From the NCBI GenBank assembly GCA_035048815.1, contig JAUCBN010000025.1, positions 9,696,501-9,760,500 on the forward strand: a stretch of 64,000 bases of DNA, read 5' to 3'. The notes beneath the pieces are model-generated. The model searched no databases. It was not told the origin of the DNA and worked only from the letters and a program-made list of their open reading frames with translations. Both the position numbers and the translations under genes were made by a program. Positions 57,535-64,000 of this stretch are shown here, one piece after another. The first letter of the stretch is position 1. Each line of letters starts with the position of its first letter. This stretch comes from Abelmoschus esculentus. Lineage: Eukaryota > Streptophyta > Magnoliopsida > Malvales > Malvaceae.

Positions 57535-58143
57535 CACACTACAATGATATGGATGATGGTAGGAAGAGTTGGGAGTACCAACCTTAAGCAAACAACAACC
57601 AAAACGAACTCCCCTCCCCTTCAAGCTTTCTCCTTGCCTTTCCTTTGAGATAGAGCTTCCTCTACTTTCTCTACAAGAAGGAGATTAAACAAGCAATTAA
57701 ACATTGCTTGGTGATGTTTTTAACTTTAAGAAAACATTAGGAACTATAGAACAACCCCATTAAAACACTCATTCTCGGATTACACATTCACCCCTTCTTC
57801 TTCACCAAACCAAACAACTCTTACCTTGATTTGTAGATCACAAACAACACTACCACTTACCCTCCAACCTCTAAACGTGATTTCCACCCAAACTCTAAAA
57901 GTTAGAACCTTTCTCTTTGAGGTTTGATGTAGAAAAGAGGAAGAACAAGAGGAAAAGGGGTGGTGACTTCAACCAAAACAAGACCAAAAAGCCCCCTTAC
58001 CACAACCTTTCCAACCCAACAACACTTAAGCCCAAACAAGCTAAAGGCCCAACAAAGCCCAAAACCTCACAACACGGGCCCAAAACCGAAGCCCAAACCC
58101 ATCGGGTTAAACCGACACTCGAATCCGAATTCGGGTCGTTACA
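57535..58143 (-). mobile_element. Chromo-2 LTR, fragment 3 (5' end of LTR)
   Basis: The minus-strand LTR start TGTAACGACCCG is at 58143. It joins to fragment 2 once Athila copy B and its CACAC duplication are discounted. Small plus-strand frames in it are not genes. Confidence 0.83.
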
Positions 58144-58162
58144 ACTCTTCCCTCCTTAAAGA
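58144..58162 (-). promoter_or_regulatory. Polypurine tract of chromo-2
   Basis: Minus-strand AAGGAGGGAAGAGT lies directly upstream of the LTR start. It shows the LTR is a 3' LTR for the pol to its right. Confidence 0.75.
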
Positions 58163-58173
58163 AAATTTCTTCC

Positions 58174-60099
58174 TCAAAATTTACCAGTCAGGAAGAGATG
58201 AGGATACTGAGCTCTCATGTCCTTCTCACCAAGCTCGTACTCGATGTGCTTACGCTTCTTATCCGTATAAGCTTTTTGTCTATCAAAAGCTGCTTGTAAC
58301 CTCTCTTTGATGATCTGAACCTTTTCGTCTGTTTCCTTAACAAGCTCCGAACCTACTATCTTTCTCTCATTAAGCTCTGTCCAACCCAAAGGTGTCCTAC
58401 ACCTACGCCCGTATACGGACTCAAAAGGAGCCATCTTGATGCTTGACTGATAACTGTTGTTGTAAGCAAACTCTACCAACGGTAACTGCTCTTCCCAACT
58501 ACGGGCAAAGTCCACAACACAACACTGAAGCATATCCTCCAAGATCTGGATGACTTTCTCATACTGTCCATCTGTCTGAGGATGAAAAGCCGTACTGAAG
58601 TGCAACTTGGTATCTAAAGCCTCGTGGATAGACCTCCGCAACCTCGACGTAAACCTTAGATCTCTATCCGATATGATCGATGAAGGTACACCATGCAACC
58701 TCACGATCTCCTTTTATGTACAACTGAGCCAATTTTCCAAACTATAGTCCATCCTTACCAGTAAGAAGTGAGCCGACTTGGTCAACCGATCAACTATAAC
58801 CCATATAGCATCATGCTTTCTCAACGTCAACGGCAACCCGGTGACGAAGTCCATTGTCACTCGATCCTACTTCTACTATGGAATCTGGATAGGCTGAAGC
58901 AAACCTGAAGGAACCTGATGTTCCGCTTTCATTTGCTGACACGCTAGACACTTGGTCACAAACTCCGACACATCTCTTTTCATGCACGGCCACCAAAAGA
59001 AGGGACGAAGATCCTGATACATCTTGTTACTACCCGGATGAATAGAAAACGGAGTACGGTTAGCTTCCCTCAAGATACGATCCCTTAGACCCTCTAAAGC
59101 CGGAACACACAACCGACCTTGAAAGTACAAGAACCCACCATCTCGTACCTCAAAGTCTAACAACTCACCTCTCTCAACAGCCTCTAACTAAGAAACCAAC
59201 TCCTCGTCTAACACTTGTGCTCTCTTTATCTCCTGAACAAGCGTGGGCTCCACACGCAACTCTGCCAACAAACCTCCATCGTCGGTCATCCTCAACCGAG
59301 CAAACAAAGCTCTCAAGTCCGATATGGACTTCCTACTCAAGGCATCGACGACCACATTCGCTTTGCCGGGATGATACTCTATGACACAGTCATAGTCCTT
59401 CAATAACTCTATACACCGACGCTATCTCGGATTCAACTCTTTCTTGGTAAGCAGATACTTCAAACTCTTGTGAATGGTGTAGATGTAGCATTTCTCCCCG
59501 TAGAGATAATGCCTCCATATCTTCAAAGCGAAGATAACTGCCGCTAGCTCAAGATCATGTGTAGGATAGTTCCTCTCATGGGGTTTCAACTGCCTCGAGG
59601 CGTAAGCAACCACCTTACTCTCTTGTATAAGAACACAACCCAACCCATTCAAGGAAGCATCGCTAAACACCACATAATCTTTTCTCGGTTCCGGTTGCAT
59701 TAAGACCGATGCCTCCGTAAGATAAGCCTTAAGCTGCTCAAAACTTTGTTGTCTCCTCTCATTCCACACAAACGAAATACCTTTCTGAAGCAACTTGGTC
59801 AAAGGTGCCACTATGATCGAAAAAACCTTAACAAACCTCCTATAGTATCCGGCAAGCCCAAGAAAGCTATGGACTTCCGATACATTCCTTGGTGGTTTCA
59901 ATTCCACCACCGCTTGGATTTTTTGAGGATCTACTCAGATTCCATCCGCTGTAACTATGTGGCCAAGAAACGCCACCTATGACAACCAGAACTCACACTT
60001 ACTAAATTTGGCGTACAGACGCCTATCCCTCAACACATGAAGAACAACCCTTAGGTGTTAGTCATGCTCCTCCTCCGAGCGTGAATACACCAAGATGTC
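58174..60099 (-). pseudogene. Chromo-2 pol: RT end, RNase H and integrase, with chromodomain region deleted
   Basis: From the right: RT just past the active site (DILVYSRSEEEHD, with a stop), SFLGLAGYYRRFV, RNase H (VVFSDASLNGLG, THDLELAAVIFAL), where the usual third catalytic Asp is Ile (YTIHKSLKYL); then stops and frame changes near 59422, 59188 and 58876; integrase zinc region (HPGSNKMYQDL, CLACQQ) and core (ISDRDLRF, QTDGQYEKVIQIL with Glu present). After YELGEK (about 58215) the protein jumps to MRAQYPHLF, which in Tekay pol lies at the very C terminus beyond the chromodomain, so an internal deletion removed the integrase tail and chromodomain core. The A-type LTR cuts it at 60100. Confidence 0.87.
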
Positions 60100-60876
60100 T
60101 GTTACGTGTAAAAAGAGTGCGCAATTAGTGCAGGTATACACGTCTCAAGTAATAAAGTGATAAGTATTAATCGAATATCATCTCCACAGGGATTGGTATA
60201 CTTAATATGCTTTCTTGCGTCTTCTTGCTCTGTAAAATGATTAAAATAAAAACACAAGTAATTTGGGTTTGAGTAAACTAAATAACTTGAATAATAAAAC
60301 AAACTAAATAAAAAGAAAGTAATTAGAATGAGAACATGGTCAGGATCCAGTTGTGTTGTACTGTGGATTCAATTGACTTGTTTTCTATCCATTGCAATCA
60401 CACAACACTGCCTCAGCAGCACTGCAGTTTTACTGCCTCGACAGTGATGATGTTCGTCTGCCGCGGCAATCCCATGCTCTTGGGTAGACTTTTACCAAGA
60501 TTCGGCAAAGTGTCCTTTGATGACTCCGCTTATCCCTAAGTCGAAGTACTATTGATGACCAGTCCTTGATGATATTTCTCGGTGTGAATCAATTATACTC
60601 ACCAACCAATCCCACAATTCTTTTAGCCGCTGAAATTCTAACCTATCCCTAGGCCGAGTTAGTATTTTCCAGCTAGAAAAATACCGTGCTTATCCCTTTC
60701 GTGAGCCTAACTCTCCCGATATTAGACAAATATATCTCTTACAAACTTCTCTCCCGAGCTTGAATGCAAGATCAATGAATAGCAAAGAATAAGCAAATCT
60801 TGATATTTTATTGCATTGAAACAAAAAGACAAAGTTCAATCTCTTCTCACAAATACTAAACAACCTTCACCTAAGC
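60100..60876 (-). mobile_element. A-type Athila LTR, left part, cut by a Tekay-1 LTR
   Basis: It begins TGTTACGTGTA in chromo-2 RT and follows the A-type LTR in reverse (leader hairpins at about 60530 and 60715-60765) until 60876, where Tekay-1 begins. The remainder probably lies beyond the window. Confidence 0.88.
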
Positions 60877-63800
60877 TGTAACCCCCTTAGCCCGGCCTGG
60901 ACGGAACCGGCACTAACGGGTCACACGGGGAATATCGAACTAAACCCGTTAAGGTCCAATTCGATAAACAACCCTAAAACCGATATGTTTTTTTTCTAGA
61001 TGCATAATTAAGTTCCTGTGTGTGTCGAGGTCATGCGTAACGAAAAACGGAAACATTCGATTCACGATTGATCTATTCAATTCGCATATCAGTACACAAG
61101 AATAAAAACGCAAATAATTCTTAATTCCAACAATAAACCGGTAATGCAATCTACCATAGTTCAATTATACATGCATAGCATACTCATGACAAAGTTCAGA
61201 TCAAACAGACCATTACTGCATCGTCAATTTCATGTTTCATAGGGACTAAAACCAACATTAATTTACCAATGCGAATTCCAGTTAACATCATGCATCTTGG
61301 TGATATTACAACTCTCAATATTATTCATTGCATCTATATTCGATCGTGGAAAGACATCCGACCCTAAACATGATTTTTTTCCACACTTAAAATGTCATTT
61401 TTGGGTCTCGGTATCATTACCCTATCGTGGAGCTAGCCTCCTTGCACTTCGAAGGCTATTGGTATCGATACCCCCATAGGTGGTATCGATACTCCAGCGT
61501 CCAGTGGAGTAATTGCATCGAAGTATGGTTCGAACCACCCCAAATTAAGCCTTAGGGTATCGATACTGGTATCGATACCCCCTGTGCACTTTGACAAATT
61601 TGAACATTCTAAGTTATTCCACCCAATCAAACATAACCATTAATCACCCTTAACTATGTGCATAATTTCCTAAGCATAAAGAACAATGTAGAGCATTCAT
61701 TTACCACATCAAAGACCCCAAACATTCTATAGGCATGCTTCCTAAAATAAGATTTAAAATCAACAATGTTCATTCATGTACATGTCTCATAATCCAAACA
61801 ACACCATAGTCCATCAATTAATAATCCAAAACATTATAGGTCTTATTACAACATTAACCCAAGCAAAACTCACACACTTCACATAGGTTTGATTTACACA
61901 TTGCCAAGCCCAAATTATTTGCCAAAACATACCAAAAATTGAGGCAACTCTTCCCCTTGGTTTCCTTGCTCCGAATGTAGCCTCGAATGTCACTATTTGT
62001 CTGCAAAGATGAGAGGAGAGCTTAAGCAAAACATGCTTAGTGAGGAAGCTCTAACATGATCATCAATGCATCAATTTAAAACCATATTTAAAACCATAAC
62101 TTGTAATGCCTTTCTAAAACCAAACATGCTTAACAATCATGTTCATGTTCAATACTAAAAACCTTTCCTTGAGTATGCATGGCATTATCAATTCATTTCA
62201 CAAATGATGCGCAATGTTCCAAATATTTTCATGTTTGTATATTGGCTTCCTAGTGATCACTTAATGCGAACCTTAAGTTCACCGAATACACGGATCCATT
62301 GATTAGAGACCTTTAGTCTCGTCATGACACAAAGTCACCATTGACATGACACGAAGTCACCATTGACATGACACGAAGTCACCATTATCAAGCTCTACCA
62401 CGCACGGTTGGGCACATAGTCACCCTTGTTACGTGTAGGCATTTTTCCTTTATTTTCATAATATTTATAGTGCACTCAATCCTAATGACATGTCATTTGT
62501 ATTCGAATCTAAAGTAGTTTCACTAAGCCAATATCAAGTCCAAGTATGCATGCTAATTTGCTGCTCATAATGCATCCATAATGTGTTCAACAAATGAACC
62601 AATAGTCATGCCCAATGGCACCATCATATGTAAGGCAAATAACCATATCATATTCCACTTCATTTTTCATGTTTTCATAAACCATGGATGTCTTTATAAA
62701 CCATGCATTTCCAGCAATTAACACATGCATGCATCATTTCAAAATCAAATATATGCAATTCCAAAATCATATTGAATCATTGTTCACATATATGCCATTA
62801 CCGAAAATAACCAAAAATCGAGGTAATGCATCAACATCATTTAAAACACTTACTCTTGAACTATGGAAAGTTTTCACACTATTCCATAGCCCCCAAAACA
62901 GAACCGAATCTTTGCGAAACACTTTAAAACCCGAAATCACTCACCGACAAGCGAAACGAGCCCTCGCCGATGCTCCGATGGCAATGCCTACGCACCAGCC
63001 ACTTATGCACCTTCTTGCACTACCTCTAAAATATTAAAAGCAGAGCATATTCACATTACAACATGCTCAAAACAGCAGCCACATTTAACCCTCACAAAAC
63101 TATCGAAAACCTTGCCGAAAAGACCGAAAACTAAGCCGAAACGCATCCGAAACACATCAGCCCAAAACCTAATGAACATAACATTTAATCCACCTCAATT
63201 ATGAACCAAAAACACTTACAAACCATCCTTATACCTCCAGCAACATTAGAACACTTAAAACAGCCCCTAAAACAACCGAAAACCACCTTAAAACAACACC
63301 GATTGCATTATTCCGGGATTAAATAAATGTGCCATCAATTCAACACTTAATTAATCATTTAATTGACATAATATCATAATTAAATCAACCTAATTACAGC
63401 ATTAATTGGGATCTAAAAAGATTTCACAAAAACCTTCACAAAACTCATAAATCTTGAATTAGAAACACAAAATTAAATATCAATTGTTAATGGGCAACCC
63501 AATACTTGGGAATTTCAATAAAGAACCTTAGAAAAAAGAGTAGAAATAAGAATTTTACCTTAGAGATTTGCTCCACCAAAAAGATGAGAAAACCTTCCTT
63601 GATTTCCTTGAAAATGATGTTGATTTTGCAAAAATTGATGAGTAGGTTTTGTAGAGAATGAAAGGATGAGTAAAATGAAATAAATCTTGTAGAAAATGAT
63701 GAAGAAATCAGCAAGCAATTGAAGAAATTTGGAGAAGAAGATGGAGAGAAAATGAGAGAAAATCTTGAGAGAAAAGATGGAAAAATGGGAAGTTACAAAA

Positions 63801-64000
63801 GAAAATAAAGTTGTCATCTAAAATAAAACAATTTAAAAACAATTTTGGTGGATAAATCATTAATTAAAAATAAATTGGGTTTATAGCCCTCTAAGGATTC
63901 TAAGTATGGCTTGCTTTCCAATTTAGTCACCAAAAATCGTAATTGCCAAAAATTACTAATTAAATCCCCAAAACTTTCCCAAAAATTACAATTTAGTCAC
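60877..64000 (-). mobile_element. Tekay-1 LTR, runs off the window
   Basis: It starts TGTAACCCCC (the reverse of the LTR end) after TAAGC (60872-60876, likely target duplication) and matches the other Tekay-1 LTRs in reverse to the window end. About 300 bp of the LTR should remain outside. Whether it is solo or part of a full element cannot be told. The palindrome cluster is at 61460-61580. Confidence 0.9.
62306..62440 (-). repeat. Variant of the stem-loop array in the fourth Tekay-1 LTR
   Basis: One stem-loop unit remains at about 62391-62438. Next to it a 22 bp unit (core GACACGAAGTCACCATTGA) is repeated about three times (62322-62388), and a small hairpin GAGAC/GTCTC stands at 62306-62320. 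The array has been remodelled relative to 3264-3506. Confidence 0.6.

Overview
The window is plant heterochromatin, built almost entirely of nested LTR retrotransposons and a tandem satellite. I see no intact host gene, tRNA, rRNA or CRISPR array. The host is a flowering plant: the primer-binding sites match plant tRNA-Asp (Athila clade) and initiator tRNA-Met (Tekay/Del chromoviruses), the gag and pol domains belong to those plant-specific Ty3/gypsy clades, and two Athila elements carry the plant-only env-like (putative plant transposon protein) reading frame. The style of the elements suggests a eudicot, possibly Malvaceae, but that is only an impression. Centromeric or pericentromeric placement is likely but inferred.

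Layout. (1) 1-7743 is the 3' part of an Athila element (copy C): env-like frame, 3' region and 3' LTR. A Tekay-1 solo LTR (1498-4962, direct repeat CAAAT) sits inside it. (2) 7744-10097 is unassigned sequence with a degenerate threefold module. (3) 10098-18864 is a satellite array of about 169 bp monomers whose first two monomers are inverted. (4) 18865-25890 is Athila copy A, 5' LTR to RNase H, truncated, with a same-family solo LTR (21151-22500, CTAGG) in gag. (5) 25891-31187 is a minus-strand Tekay-1 fragment (5' LTR, gag, part of pol). (6) 31188-36294 is a second satellite array. (7) 36295-60099 holds a minus-strand chromovirus (chromo-2) in the order pol-LTR-gag, a single-LTR tandem remnant. 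It is split by a Tekay-1 solo LTR (37892-41291, ACCTA) and by a complete Athila element, copy B (42475-57534, CACAC), which itself holds two Athila A-type solo LTRs. (8) 60100-60876 is part of another A-type LTR, cut by a Tekay-1 LTR that runs off the end of the window.

Insertion order from nesting: satellite and chromo-2 first, then Athila and Tekay-1 elements, then A-type solo LTRs and the last Tekay-1 LTR. Five solo LTRs with recognisable target-site duplications against one element with both LTRs indicate heavy LTR-LTR recombination. All coding regions are damaged by stops, frameshifts, deletions or catalytic substitutions, so nothing here looks autonomous.

The most unusual signal is structural. 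Non-coding parts of several element families carry serial hairpins whose loop is conserved while the stems differ but remain paired: Tekay-1 LTR at 3264-3506, chromo-2 LTR at 41548-41704, Athila leader at 43527-43788 and 19584-19823, and Athila C 3' region at 5996-6143. In addition each family has a private short palindrome scattered through both coding and non-coding parts, and two diverged Athila families share a duplicated hairpin plus polypurine module.
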